The notes: generated by a model not told the origin, from the sequence alone. DNA of 64,000 nucleotides from CALKZN01 sp050633585 (GCA_050633585.1 JBOEGT010000053.1:1-64000), one strand, 5' to 3'; shown: positions 17,971 to 27,258, counted from the first letter of the stretch. Numbers and translations are program-made.

Positions 17971-19062
17971 CTATGTCTTCGTAAGGAAAGGATATTTAAC
18001 GACTCGTGCATCTAGAAGTTTCTGGCGGATCCTGACTTGTACGATGCTATCTAAATGAATCGGAGTATCGTGAAGTACTCTCGCCAGTGCGATTGATTCC
18101 TTTAGCGTTGGTGAGAACGTCCCGCTAGTTACTTCTCCCACATCTTTTCCGTTAAATACGATGTCTTGGTGAGCACGCAATACGCCTTTCGTTTCTAATT
18201 TTAAGCCCACCATTTTGTATCCATTTGGAGCTTCTAATGCTTTTTTCCCTATAAATTGACGCTCATCCTTCATGGATACCGTCCATGCTAAGCCTGATTC
18301 TAACGGTGTGAATTCTTCTCCCAAATCTGACCCATAAAGTGCCATTCCAGCTTCTAGTCGTAACGTGTCCCGTGCACCTAAACCACAAGGCACTACACCA
18401 GCCTTTAATAAACTACTCCAGACTGTTTCTGCCGTATCATTCGAGAGAATAATTTCAACACCATCTTCCCCTGTATAACCAGTACGTCCAATAAAAACAT
18501 CGCCACTTTCACAAAAGCTTCCTTGAAACCTAGTTAAACGATTTACAGTGTCTGCAATATCACCCGGAAAAGTCATTTTCAGCTTATCAAGCGCTTCTGG
18601 GCCTTGGACTGCAATTAACGATAAGTTTGGCTTTTCTGTAATTACCAACTGGGAATATGCACTTCCTTGTTGAGACAGCCACGCCATATCTTTCTCGTTC
18701 GTCGCCGCATTTGTGACTAAACGACAGTGCTCGTCGTGCATATAGTAAACAATCAAATCATCAATCACCCCGCCCTTGTCATTGAGCATACAACTATAAA
18801 GAGCTTTCCCAGGCTTTTGACTAATTTTCTGAATGTCATTCGCTAATAATTTAGACAAAAATGCTAATGTATCTTTCCCTGTGATGTCTGAAACAGTCAT
18901 ATGTGACACATCAAACATTCCAACAGCATTACGCACAGCATGATGTTCTTCAATTTGGGACGTATAGTGTGTTGGTAATAACCAACCGCCAAAGTCGACC
19001 ATACGACCACCACTGATGATGTGTTGGTCATAAAGAGGAGTTTTTAATAATAAATTCGTCAT
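17971..19062 (-). CDS. gcvT: Glycine cleavage system aminomethyltransferase, T protein
   Basis: Tetrahydrofolate-dependent enzyme (363 aa, usual length) that releases ammonia and forms 5,10-methylene-THF from the aminomethyl-lipoyl H protein. Recognised by GGRMVDFGGWLLP near the N-terminus, VGMFDVSHM around 46-54, the GRTGYTGEDGVEI folate-site motif and GLGARDTLRLEAGM. It is 11 bases downstream of gcvH and 37 bases upstream of gcvP on the same strand. Confidence 0.96.
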   Translation of the reverse strand: MTNLLLKTPLYDQHIISGGRMVDFGGWLLPTHYTSQIEEHHAVRNAVGMFDVSHMTVSDITGKDTLAFLSKLLANDIQKISQKPGKALYSCMLNDKGGVIDDLIVYYMHDEHCRLVTNAATNEKDMAWLSQQGSAYSQLVITEKPNLSLIAVQGPEALDKLKMTFPGDIADTVNRLTRFQGSFCESGDVFIGRTGYTGEDGVEIILSNDTAETVWSSLLKAGVVPCGLGARDTLRLEAGMALYGSDLGEEFTPLESGLAWTVSMKDERQFIGKKALEAPNGYKMVGLKLETKGVLRAHQDIVFNGKDVGEVTSGTFSPTLKESIALARVLHDTPIHLDSIVQVRIRQKLLDARVVKYPFLTKT

Positions 19063-19073
19063 TATTGTCTCTT

Positions 19074-19445
19074 TTATTCTTCAAGTAACGCTAAATAATC
19101 AGCTTCACTCATAAATTCATCTGTATCTAACGCTTCATCAATTTTCACTTTAAAGAACCACCCTTTTTCTTCTGGAGATTCATTGATCAATTCTGGGGAG
19201 TCGTCTAATTCTTCATTGATCTCAACAACTTCACCTTCAACAGGCGAGTAAATATCACTAGCTGATTTAACTGATTCAACAGCTGCAATCGCTTCATTTT
19301 TTTGACAAGTTATTCCAGTTTCTGGCAACTCAACGTATACAATTTCCCCTAAAGACTCTTGCGCATAATCAGTAATACCAATCGTGACAGTCTTATCCGA
19401 TATCAATAACCATTCGTGTTCTTCCGTATAAAGCAACTTAGACAT
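19074..19445 (-). CDS. gcvH: Glycine cleavage system lipoyl carrier, H protein
   Basis: Small acidic lipoyl-domain carrier (123 aa) that shuttles the aminomethyl group from P to T protein. The lipoylated residue is Lys60 in AAVESVKSASD. The N-terminal YTEEHEWL and the downstream GEVVEINEELDDSPELIN motif are typical. A ribosome site (GAGGAAAAATT) precedes the ATG, and it is 9 bases after sdaA. It needs lipoate from enzymes encoded elsewhere. Confidence 0.97.
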   Translation of the reverse strand: MSKLLYTEEHEWLLISDKTVTIGITDYAQESLGEIVYVELPETGITCQKNEAIAAVESVKSASDIYSPVEGEVVEINEELDDSPELINESPEEKGWFFKVKIDEALDTDEFMSEADYLALLEE

Positions 19446-19454
19446 AATTTTTCC

Positions 19455-20849
19455 TCAACATTCAATAATATTCACGGGTACTTCAACGACATTGACAGCT
19501 AAACCGCCACGTGAAGTTTCTTTATATTTTTCCAACATATCTGCGCCAGTCTCACGCATCGTTTTAATCACTTTGTCTAGTGAGACAAAGTGAGATCCAT
19601 CATTTGCTAACGCCATTCGAGAGGCATGAATTGCCTGTACAGCTGCGACAGCATTTCGTTCAATGCATGGGACTTGAACCAACCCTCCAATAGGATCGCA
19701 AGTAAGACCAAGATGATGTTCCATGGCTATTTCTGCCGCATTTTCAATTTGATTTGGAGTTCCACCCAGCACAGCAGTCAAACCTGCTGCTGCCATAGAA
19801 CACGCGGAACCTACTTCTCCTTGGCAACCAACTTCTGCGCCACTAATTGATGCATTCTCTTTGAATAAAGCGCCAATAGCTGCGGATGTTAATAAAAATG
19901 TATGGATACCTTCTCTGTCTGCGCCTTTTATGAAGTTGGCGTAGTAATGTAAAACTGCAGGCATTATTCCTGCCGCACCATTCGTTGGTGCTGTTACTAT
20001 TCTGCCACCACTCGCATTTTCTTCATTCACGGCTAATGCATAAAGCGTAACCCAATCTAATAATGCTAAAGGATCATCACTAGTTTTAGCCGAGAGTTTT
20101 TCATAGAGTTTCTTAGCTCGACGCACCACTTTTAATCCGCCTGGCAAAACACCTTCTTCTGAGTACCCTCTTTTAACGCACGCCTGCATGACTTCCCATA
20201 TGTCATCCAGTCCTTCACGAGTGGTTTTTTCATCTCTCCATGAGGCTTCATTAGCAAGCATAACCTCAGCAATGCTTAGCTGGTTTTCATGGCACAAAGA
20301 TAACAAACTTTCTCCAGAGTTAAACGAGTACCTAAGTTGCCTCTGGTCTTGGACAATCGAGTTCTCGTTTTCTAGTGCCGTATTATCAACAATAAATCCC
20401 CCTCCTATTGAATAATAATTTTTCTCTAGTAACAGCTGCCCTTCTTTATCAAAAGCAAAAAATCTCATGCCATTTGCATGCAATGGCATGCTCTTGTTTC
20501 GATGAAAAATTAGCTGCAATTGATAGTCAAAACCAATCTGATGAGAACCCAACAAGTGAATTTGCTGGTCCTCTTTAATCTTTTCAATTCGACTATTGAT
20601 ACTAGAAACATCCACCGTATCAGGCTTGTCTCCTTCAAAACCTAGAATTACAGCTTTAAAGGTGCCATGCCCTTTACCTGTGGCTCCAAGTGAACCAAAA
20701 AATTCAGCTTTTACTTCAGCCACTAGCTGGATATTACTTTGCTCAGTGATATCCAGCATAAACTGTCGAGCAGCCACCATCGGCCCAACGGTATGCGAAC
20801 TGGAAGGGCCAATCCCTATCTTGAATAAATCAAATGTACTAACTGACAT
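19455..20849 (-). CDS. sdaA: L-serine ammonia-lyase, single-chain iron-sulfur type
   Basis: [4Fe-4S] enzyme that deaminates L-serine to pyruvate (464 aa, one chain with fused beta and alpha domains). The N-terminal FDLFKIGIGPSSSHT motif is diagnostic. Cluster-ligand cysteines are likely Cys342 (GCQGEVGSAC), Cys384 (LTCDPIGG) and Cys395 (VPCIERNA). It lies 6 bases after glyA. Placing a serine dehydratase directly after serine hydroxymethyltransferase and before the cleavage system points to catabolism of glycine through serine to pyruvate. Confidence 0.96.
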   Translation of the reverse strand: MSVSTFDLFKIGIGPSSSHTVGPMVAARQFMLDITEQSNIQLVAEVKAEFFGSLGATGKGHGTFKAVILGFEGDKPDTVDVSSINSRIEKIKEDQQIHLLGSHQIGFDYQLQLIFHRNKSMPLHANGMRFFAFDKEGQLLLEKNYYSIGGGFIVDNTALENENSIVQDQRQLRYSFNSGESLLSLCHENQLSIAEVMLANEASWRDEKTTREGLDDIWEVMQACVKRGYSEEGVLPGGLKVVRRAKKLYEKLSAKTSDDPLALLDWVTLYALAVNEENASGGRIVTAPTNGAAGIMPAVLHYYANFIKGADREGIHTFLLTSAAIGALFKENASISGAEVGCQGEVGSACSMAAAGLTAVLGGTPNQIENAAEIAMEHHLGLTCDPIGGLVQVPCIERNAVAAVQAIHASRMALANDGSHFVSLDKVIKTMRETGADMLEKYKETSRGGLAVNVVEVPVNIIEC

Positions 20850-20855
20850 AATCTA

Positions 20856-22097
20856 CTACTGGTAAACTGGAAAACGTTTGCACAGTTCAACGACTTTAGA
20901 TTGAACATTTTCAATAACTGACGCATCTTCATGATGATCCAGTACATCACACATCCATTGCGCTAATTGAGTCACCTCTTCTTCTTCCATACCTCGGGTT
21001 GTTACTGCAGGTGTACCAATTCGAATACCGCTAGTAACAAATGGCGATTGAGGGTCATTTGGCACAGTATTTTTGTTCACTGTTATGTTGGCCTGTCCTA
21101 GAACTGCATCTGCTGTTTTACCTGTCATTGACTGTTTAACTAGACTGACGAGAAACAAATGGTTATCTGTCCCTCCTGAAACTACGTCATAGCCTCGACC
21201 CACAAACATTTTTGCCATTGCTTGCGCATTCTTAATAACTTGCTTTTGATAAGTATGAAAATCAGGCAATAGTGCTTCTTGGAAAGCCACGGCTTTAGCA
21301 GCAATGACATGCATTAATGGGCCACCTTGAATGCCTGGGAAAATGAGAGAATTAAAACGTTTAGTCAATTCATTCTCTTCTTTTGCCAGGATCATTCCGC
21401 CTCGAGGACCTCGTAAGGTTTTATGCGTGGTTGTCGTCACAGCATGAGCATGAGGAACGGGGTTTGGGTATAAGCCTGCTGCAATTAAACCTGCAACATG
21501 AGCCATATCCACTAATAGGTAAGCATCGACACTATCCGCAATTTTGCGGAACTTTTCCCAATCCATTGTTCGAGAGTAAGCAGAAAATCCGGCAACAATC
21601 AGTTTCGGCTGATGCTCTTCAGCTAACTGTTGAATATTGTCATAGTCTAACTCACCCGTTTCGGTATCAATTCCATACTGGACCGCATGATATATTTTGC
21701 CTGAGAAGTTTGGTTTAGCCCCATGAGTCAAGTGACCACCATGGTCAAGAGACAAACCTAATACTGTATCTCCAGGTTCAATTAAAGCCATATATACAGC
21801 TGCATTTGCCTGAGATCCTGAGTGAGGTTGTACGTTGGCGTAACCGGCATTGAACAATTGCTTCGCGCGTTCAATGGCTAACGTCTCAACGACATCAACA
21901 TGCTCACAACCGCCATAATAACGTTTCTCGGGGTAACCTTCGGCGTACTTATTTGTTAGTACACTCCCCTGAGCTTGCATCACTGCAGTGCTCGTATGAT
22001 TTTCTGAGGCAATTAATTCAATGTGGTGTTCTTGTCGGTTTTGCTCATCGCAGATGGCTTGCCAAACGAATTTATCAGTATTTTCTAAGGTTTGCAT
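20856..22097 (-). CDS. glyA: Serine hydroxymethyltransferase
   Basis: PLP enzyme interconverting serine and glycine with THF and methylene-THF (413 aa). The PLP lysine is Lys226 in TTTTHKTLRGPRGG; IELIASENHTS, SGSQANAAVY and LVDMAHVAGL motifs are all present. It is the first gene of the six-gene leftward operon. GGAGAG lies 8 bases before the ATG and a promoter-like pair is further upstream. A second, biosynthetic glyA elsewhere in the genome would be expected if this copy is purely catabolic; that cannot be seen here. Confidence 0.97.
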   Translation of the reverse strand: MQTLENTDKFVWQAICDEQNRQEHHIELIASENHTSTAVMQAQGSVLTNKYAEGYPEKRYYGGCEHVDVVETLAIERAKQLFNAGYANVQPHSGSQANAAVYMALIEPGDTVLGLSLDHGGHLTHGAKPNFSGKIYHAVQYGIDTETGELDYDNIQQLAEEHQPKLIVAGFSAYSRTMDWEKFRKIADSVDAYLLVDMAHVAGLIAAGLYPNPVPHAHAVTTTTHKTLRGPRGGMILAKEENELTKRFNSLIFPGIQGGPLMHVIAAKAVAFQEALLPDFHTYQKQVIKNAQAMAKMFVGRGYDVVSGGTDNHLFLVSLVKQSMTGKTADAVLGQANITVNKNTVPNDPQSPFVTSGIRIGTPAVTTRGMEEEEVTQLAQWMCDVLDHHEDASVIENVQSKVVELCKRFPVYQ

Positions 22098-22123
22098 AAT
22101 TAGGACTCTCCGCTAAAAAACTA

Positions 22124-22151
22124 ATTATGCTCACCCTCTTTCATTTGTAAA
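22124..22151 (-). promoter_or_regulatory. Predicted sigma-70 promoter of the glycine operon
   Basis: On the minus strand TTTACA (22146-22151) and CATAAT (22124-22129) are separated by 16 bases, giving a predicted start about 20 bases before the glyA ATG. The -35 overlaps a CATTTGT half-site whose inverted copy ACAAATG lies at 22182-22188. Confidence 0.5.
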
Positions 22152-22161
22152 ACGAGTATTT

Positions 22162-22177
22162 TTAATGAATCCATTAA
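22162..22177. promoter_or_regulatory. Palindrome upstream of glyA, candidate LysR-type site
   Basis: Perfect interrupted palindrome TTAATG-AATC-CATTAA centred about 50 bases upstream of the predicted glyA transcript start. LysR-type activators typically bind dyads of this size upstream of the -35. The LysR gene immediately upstream on the same strand is the natural candidate ligand. No glycine riboswitch structure is evident in this 104-base gap. Confidence 0.42.
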
Positions 22178-22201
22178 AAAAACAAATGGAGAGAGCAAAT
22201 A

Positions 22202-23053
22202 TTAAAGGTTCGCTTTGATATATTCCGCCAAGAAACGACTTGCTTGGGAGGTATTTTCACCCGCACTATGGAACAGCTTTAAACCAATACTCCCTAAGGG
22301 CTTAGAACCAAAAGGTGGAGGAATTTCTTTTAAGGTATTAGGAAGTGTTTTTCTAGCGAGCACTGTGATACCTAAACCTTCTTCAACAGCAGATGTTATC
22401 CCCGCTATATCCATAATGGTATAGGTTATACTCCAAGGAACACCTGATTGTTGTAGACGCTCAATTGCTCTTTTCCTATATATACAGCCATCAGGCGCAG
22501 CTATCAAAGATACGGGAAACGTTTTCCGACTATAACCCTCTGCCGAACAAGCCCATACCAGTTCATCTACAATAATACTCTCACCATCCGAAGGTTGAGG
22601 ATCGTCTAAGATTGCCAAAATTAAATCATACTTATTTAATTCTAAACCATTCCTTAAGTTGCGGCTTAAATCACATACCACCTCGAGAGTCACCTTCGGA
22701 TTTTTTCTAGAAAAGTCACCCACAATTCTGGGCAATAACCTCAAGGCAAATTCACTTGGAATACCTAAACGCACTTTTCCCATTAACTCCTTACCAGATA
22801 ACTCTCCTAATGCTCGGTCATGTAATTTGAGTATTTCTTTTGCAAAAGGTAAAAGCGTTTCACCAGACTTAGTTAATTCAAAGTTATGGCCTTGCCGAGA
22901 AAATACTTCTTGTCCTATAAGTTCTTCAAGTTTCTTAATTTGTAAACTAATCGACGATTGAGACTTAGCAAGCCTATCTGCTGCTTGTGTAAAGCTACCA
23001 AGATCCGAAATCGTAACAAACGAGCGCAGCAGATTTGTTGAAATATTTTTCAT
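22202..23053 (-). CDS. LysR family regulator, probably of the glycine/serine operon
   Basis: LysR-type transcription factor of 283 aa: N-terminal winged helix-turn-helix (about 1-60, with LGSFTQAADRLAKSQSSISLQIKKLEEL) and a two-lobed effector domain. It is on the same strand just upstream of glyA, with 104 bases between, rather than divergent as is usual for LysR genes. It may activate the glycine catabolic genes in response to glycine or serine; this is inference from position. It does not look like the classical GcvA, because the helix-turn-helix region is closer to generic IlvR/CbbR-like members. Confidence 0.85.
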   Translation of the reverse strand: MKNISTNLLRSFVTISDLGSFTQAADRLAKSQSSISLQIKKLEELIGQEVFSRQGHNFELTKSGETLLPFAKEILKLHDRALGELSGKELMGKVRLGIPSEFALRLLPRIVGDFSRKNPKVTLEVVCDLSRNLRNGLELNKYDLILAILDDPQPSDGESIIVDELVWACSAEGYSRKTFPVSLIAAPDGCIYRKRAIERLQQSGVPWSITYTIMDIAGITSAVEEGLGITVLARKTLPNTLKEIPPPFGSKPLGSIGLKLFHSAGENTSQASRFLAEYIKANL

Positions 23054-23200
23054 GAAATTATGAGCGTTGCAATCTGGAAAATGTAAATTAAGCTAGGCTC
23101 AGTAATGCTACATGACTAAATCAATAAAACATTAACAGAACCTAGTAAACTCAGACATATCCTACACGCTTTCAATCAGCGAAAACATAATACTCATTTT

Positions 23201-23668
23201 TTAAGCGAGTAAACTTCGCAACATCCAGGCATTTTTTTCATGTATTTGCATACGTTGCGTTAATAAATCAGCTGTCGGTTCGTCATTTGCTGCATCTGCA
23301 CTGGAAAAAATACTGCGCGCTGTTCTAACAACCGTTTCTTGTGCAATCACCAACTGTGTCAGCATTTCTTTTGCATCAGGATGGCCTACTTCCTCTTCAA
23401 TATTCGTGAGCTTTGCATACTCATGATACGACCCTGGTGCTTTAACACCTAAGGCTCGTATTCGCTCAGCAATTTGGTCAACCGCTAATGCGAGCTCATT
23501 ATACTGCTCTTCAAATAATGTGTGTAACGTCGAGAACATAGGTCCGGTGACATTCCAATGATAATTATGCGTTTTTAAATACAACGTGTATGTGTCAGCT
23601 AATAGTACGGATAAGTCAGCTGAAATTTTTTCGCGATGCTCAGTATTAATACCAATTTGAATGTCCAT
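23201..23668 (-). CDS. dps: Dps/ferritin-like DNA-protection and iron-storage protein
   Basis: Dodecameric mini-ferritin (155 aa) that oxidises and stores iron and protects DNA under stress. Ferroxidase-type residues are visible: His37 (THNYHWNVTG), His49, Glu53, Asp64 and Glu68 (DQIAERIRALG). The frame is open further upstream, but ATG 23668 has an AGAGGA ribosome site 5 bases before it and gives the family's normal length, so the 19 extra codons are rejected. It is divergent from the lipoprotein esterase. Confidence 0.93.
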   Translation of the reverse strand: MDIQIGINTEHREKISADLSVLLADTYTLYLKTHNYHWNVTGPMFSTLHTLFEEQYNELALAVDQIAERIRALGVKAPGSYHEYAKLTNIEEEVGHPDAKEMLTQLVIAQETVVRTARSIFSSADAANDEPTADLLTQRMQIHEKNAWMLRSLLA

Positions 23669-23822
23669 TGTTTCCTCTTTATTCATTTGAAGTAAATCAT
23701 TGTGTGAAGAAGAATACCTTTTCAATAACCATTGTTAAAATTGATTAAAATTATTAAAACAATATATAAAATTGATGGTAATTATTCACATTCTTTTTAT
23801 ACCTTTCGTGAATAATGGCTTC

Positions 23823-24758
23823 ATGAAATCAAAATTTACATTCTTACTACTATTGCTAGCCTTTACTACACTATCGGCTTGCAGCACATTTAAACCTGAA
23901 GCACTTACCTACCAGGGGTTTGAGACAGGCTATAAAAACAAAACAATGAAGTATGGTGTTTACACACCGCCAAATTGGACGCCAGAAGAAAATTTACCAT
24001 TAGTGCTGTTTTTACATGGCGGCGGTGATAACCATACCAGTTTTGAGAAGTTTAAAGCGCACCAAGTCTTCGATGAAAAAATTAACACCGGAGAGATGCC
24101 AAGAGTGATCTTAGTAACACCCGATGGCGGCTTTAGCTTGTGGGAAAACTGGGCAGACGGTAAACGTAATTATCGTGACTGGGTCATGCGCGGGGTACTC
24201 CCTGACGTGCAACAACAATACAATACGTTGAGTTGCCCTGAACACTGTCACTTGCTTGGCATATCCATGGGTGGTTTTGGAGCCATGCGGTTCGCTTATT
24301 TTGAAAAAAATGCATTCTCTAGTGTCAGCGTATTAAGTGCGTCCATACTCTCTGATGAACAAAAGCGCGAAGCAAAGAGTTCTCTTTTCATTCGATTGCT
24401 ATTCCCAATTAAGAAAATTTTTGGCCCTAATGCCAAAGAACGCAATGAAAAAGAGAATGTTTTCCGAACATGGCCAACAGAGCCTCATCTGCGTAATACT
24501 CGACTACAACTCATTTGGGGAGATAAAGATATTCCTCGCATAAGACGTGCAAACGAAAGTTTTAGCCAAAAATTAACCAACGAAAACATTGATCATGAGT
24601 CTCATGTTTATCAAGGCAATCATAAATGGGTTTCATGGAAACCTCAGTTATCACGGGCGATTAATTTTTTAGTGTCGAAGCCTAATGAAGAAAGCCTAAA
24701 ACAAGAGAAAAAGGTGTGTTATCGCTGTGCTGATTTGAATACAATCAAAGTATTCTAG
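23823..24758 (+). CDS. Lipoprotein alpha/beta hydrolase (esterase D-like)
   Basis: Predicted outer- or inner-membrane lipoprotein: a hydrophobic signal and lipobox LSAC give lipidation at Cys20, so ATG 23823 is chosen over the upstream in-frame ATG at 23772. The mature part is a prolyl-oligopeptidase/esterase-like hydrolase with FLHGGGDNH (about 63-71), nucleophile elbow GISMGG with Ser148, a probable Asp near 255 (WGDKD) and His in GNHKW. It resembles PHB depolymerase or S-formylglutathione-hydrolase-like esterases, and the substrate is unknown. The C-terminus carries an extra polar tail with two Cys. It lies 30 bases before the phosphopantetheinyl transferase, at the edge of the pigment cluster. 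Confidence 0.8.
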   Translation: MKSKFTFLLLLLAFTTLSACSTFKPEALTYQGFETGYKNKTMKYGVYTPPNWTPEENLPLVLFLHGGGDNHTSFEKFKAHQVFDEKINTGEMPRVILVTPDGGFSLWENWADGKRNYRDWVMRGVLPDVQQQYNTLSCPEHCHLLGISMGGFGAMRFAYFEKNAFSSVSVLSASILSDEQKREAKSSLFIRLLFPIKKIFGPNAKERNEKENVFRTWPTEPHLRNTRLQLIWGDKDIPRIRRANESFSQKLTNENIDHESHVYQGNHKWVSWKPQLSRAINFLVSKPNEESLKQEKKVCYRCADLNTIKVF

Positions 24759-24788
24759 ACTAATTCGCTATATGCTACCTTACTCTCA

Positions 24789-25547
24789 TTGGAATCTAAC
24801 CTATTACTGTACTTATTTGATCTAAGAACTGTTTCTAAAGAAGATGTTGCCGCGCTAAAAGCGTTGCTCAATATGGAACAACAGCAAAAGTGCGACTCCA
24901 TTAGTCAACGCAAGAAAACGGAATTTATTCTCAGTAGAAGCCTTTTAACATTTGCGGTGAATCAGGCGCTGAAAAAAGACAACCTTGTGTTACATATCCA
25001 AGAGCGCCCTCAACTGCCTCCTCTGGTGGACACTGCAGTACAACATGATATTCAATTTAGCATTAGTCACAGCAGGCACATGTTAGGCATCACCATTGGA
25101 AGAGGTAAAGAAGCCATAGGGTTTGATATTCAAGCGATAAAAGACTGTTCAAAAGATCTGAACTTTCCTGAAAATAGTCTAGAGAGTGCTAAATATTTTT
25201 GCAATGCATCACAAATAAGTGAACTCAGTAGTTATGCCATGGATAAGGAATTATTTGCCAGAAATTACACAAAAATATGGGCAAAAAAAGAAGCCTACTT
25301 AAAGTCATTGCAGCTGGGCATTAATCATGAGCTATTAAAAAAGACAGATTTCATTAACGCAAAAAACCAGCAGGGCAATCTTCACACATCTATGCTTGGC
25401 AGTACTCATGACGATGCATTTGCTTTGGCGATTTACAGTGAAAAACTTTATTCCGTCATTAGCCACTCATTAAACATGAATCAGCTTACGTTCTGCATAC
25501 AAAACCCCAACCTTCCCTTTGATTGGGAAGTTTTTGATGTGATCTAA
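24789..25547 (+). CDS. 4'-phosphopantetheinyl transferase of the aryl polyene cluster
   Basis: Sfp-type enzyme that transfers phosphopantetheine from CoA to the serine of carrier proteins, here presumably the two ACPs encoded nearby (252 aa). Visible motifs: RPQLPP, FSISHSRHMLGIT, GFDIQ with metal-binding Asp113, and WAKKEAYLK with Glu168. The usual second acidic residue of the GVDIE motif is Gln115 here, a change known in several family members. Start is TTG at 24789; no in-frame ATG precedes the conserved region, and the next ATG would remove 28 residues. Confidence 0.88.
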   Translation: MESNLLLYLFDLRTVSKEDVAALKALLNMEQQQKCDSISQRKKTEFILSRSLLTFAVNQALKKDNLVLHIQERPQLPPLVDTAVQHDIQFSISHSRHMLGITIGRGKEAIGFDIQAIKDCSKDLNFPENSLESAKYFCNASQISELSSYAMDKELFARNYTKIWAKKEAYLKSLQLGINHELLKKTDFINAKNQQGNLHTSMLGSTHDDAFALAIYSEKLYSVISHSLNMNQLTFCIQNPNLPFDWEVFDVI

Positions 25548-25554
25548 GGCCTGT

Positions 25555-26949
25555 TCAGTTTTTTTTCTGAGTTAATTCAGTATATAACGCATCGACTTTT
25601 TTTCTCGCGAGCTTTCCATTTTCTTCACGAGGCAATTGTTCAACATAAAAGATAGGTCTAGGTACAAAGACACCATCTAAGTATTTTCGAAAATGCGTTT
25701 TCAGTTGTTCTGCTGAATAACCGTCTTTCAGTGAAACTATTGCGGCAAGTCTAGGGACCGCTCTCTCCTGTTGAGGGAAAATTACAATGCCATCTAGCAA
25801 GCCTTCAAACGTCAGGAGGACTTTATTAATTTCTGCTAGAGAACCTCGCTTACCAGCAATATCGACCATATCACTCGATCGACCCAGCAAGCGAAAATAA
25901 CCGTCTTCATACAGCTCTATTTGATCGCTAAGCTCGATAGATTGATCCAAATACTGTGTGCTCGCTACTATAGTGTTTGACGCAATGTTTGAAGTTTTTT
26001 GACCTAATGGGGTAAAAGAAATTCCGTCAAATTTTAGCCACCTTTGGTCATGAGCTGTTTTACGAATCGCCATCGATCCAACTTCGCTGCAGCCGTATAC
26101 TTCATGCAAGTGTGCATCGAATAGTGCTTCAACTTGCTGAGCCAACTTGTCAGTCAACGGGGATGTGGCACAAAGTACAACATCAACATTTGGAAACGCC
26201 AAACCACTCGCTGATAAGGCTCGCAAATGCACCGGTGTAGAAACCACTGCTCTAGGCTCTGGCAACATATTTAAAGCCTCTGAGATATCACTAGGAAACA
26301 ATGGCTTTGCATCTACAACACATGTATCAGTGAATAACGCCATCAATACCGAAGTTTCTAAACCCCACATATGCTGCCCAGGTACTGTTGCCAACACATA
26401 ATAGAGCTGCTTGACTTCAGGCAACATATAACGACGATTCATCGACGTGCTTTGATTCAATGTTAACCACGTTTTGTGGTTCGGTTGAGAATCACCCGTC
26501 GAACCCGAGGTGAAGCTAATCAATGCAAGTTGGTCTAAAGGAATATCGACATTGTTAGCGGCTGAAACACTGGTTTGATTGATTTTTATATGTTGCAGAT
26601 TCAATGAAGGAATGCCTTCATCGACATCAATACCATCGTGTAAAACGTAAGCGTCGGCATAGCGCTGACTTAATCGTTGCTGAGTTGCAACGTTTTTATT
26701 AGGCGGTAATAAATTAATTTGTTTGCGTAGCATAGCTGCGCAAATAGACACCATGAATAAATAGCGGTTACCGCATAAATTGATGATGTGCGTGTTTACC
26801 GGTAATTGCTGCGCCAAAGAATGCACATGAGATAGGAATGTCTCAGCATGTATAACACCACGATATCCATCCAATGAATCGATGTGTTGCGTAATGAACG
26901 CAATGGGGTCTGTTGCATGACGGGCAACAAGTGGTGCTAGCTGAGACAT
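25555..26949 (-). CDS. AMP-forming acyl/aryl adenylating enzyme (ApeH-like)
   Basis: Member of the adenylate-forming superfamily, 464 aa, shorter than typical acyl-CoA ligases. The phosphate loop SFTSGSTGDSQPNHKTW lies near 149-165, HEVYGCSEVGSMA is the A5-like motif, and GRSSDMVDIAGKRG with a C-terminal EENGKLARKKV lysine region completes the fold. In aryl polyene loci this enzyme activates the hydroxybenzoate starter and loads it on a carrier protein. It is 14 bases downstream of ACP 1 on the same strand, which supports that pairing. Convergent with the phosphopantetheinyl transferase. Confidence 0.88.
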   Translation of the reverse strand: MSQLAPLVARHATDPIAFITQHIDSLDGYRGVIHAETFLSHVHSLAQQLPVNTHIINLCGNRYLFMVSICAAMLRKQINLLPPNKNVATQQRLSQRYADAYVLHDGIDVDEGIPSLNLQHIKINQTSVSAANNVDIPLDQLALISFTSGSTGDSQPNHKTWLTLNQSTSMNRRYMLPEVKQLYYVLATVPGQHMWGLETSVLMALFTDTCVVDAKPLFPSDISEALNMLPEPRAVVSTPVHLRALSASGLAFPNVDVVLCATSPLTDKLAQQVEALFDAHLHEVYGCSEVGSMAIRKTAHDQRWLKFDGISFTPLGQKTSNIASNTIVASTQYLDQSIELSDQIELYEDGYFRLLGRSSDMVDIAGKRGSLAEINKVLLTFEGLLDGIVIFPQQERAVPRLAAIVSLKDGYSAEQLKTHFRKYLDGVFVPRPIFYVEQLPREENGKLARKKVDALYTELTQKKN

Positions 26950-26963
26950 CGTCGAACAACTAA

Positions 26964-27227
26964 TTAACTATTGTCCTCAACAAATTTTGTTAAGCTCGCC
27001 AAGGTTGCGAATGCTTCTTTAGTGGTTTCGTCTTCCGCTTTCATTTCAACGCCATGCTCCTGAGAAATCGCCAATGCAATTTCAAGCGCATCAATTGAAT
27101 CTAACCCTAAACCTTCACCAAATAATTGTTCTTGCGGATCAATTTCATTCGCTTCAATATCTTCTAAATTGAGTGCTTCGATCAGCAATTCTGCCATTGC
27201 CGTTTCGGCTGTTGTTTGCGTTGCCAT
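26964..27227 (-). CDS. Acyl carrier protein 1 of the aryl polyene cluster
   Basis: Free-standing ACP of 87 aa. The phosphopantetheine serine is Ser44 in GLGLDSIDALEI; the protein is strongly acidic and predicted four-helical. It is encoded immediately upstream of the adenylating enzyme and divergent from the chorismatase. The pairing suggests it receives the aryl starter, though either ACP in the cluster could carry the growing polyene. Confidence 0.93.
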   Translation of the reverse strand: MATQTTAETAMAELLIEALNLEDIEANEIDPQEQLFGEGLGLDSIDALEIALAISQEHGVEMKAEDETTKEAFATLASLTKFVEDNS

Positions 27228-27258
27228 AAATAAATACCTTTAAATAGGGGACTTAATT

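Noticed and set aside
22098..22201. Glycine riboswitch before glyA
   Set aside because: The gap is only 104 bases and AT-rich, and it shows promoter and palindrome elements but no paired aptamer core typical of glycine riboswitches.
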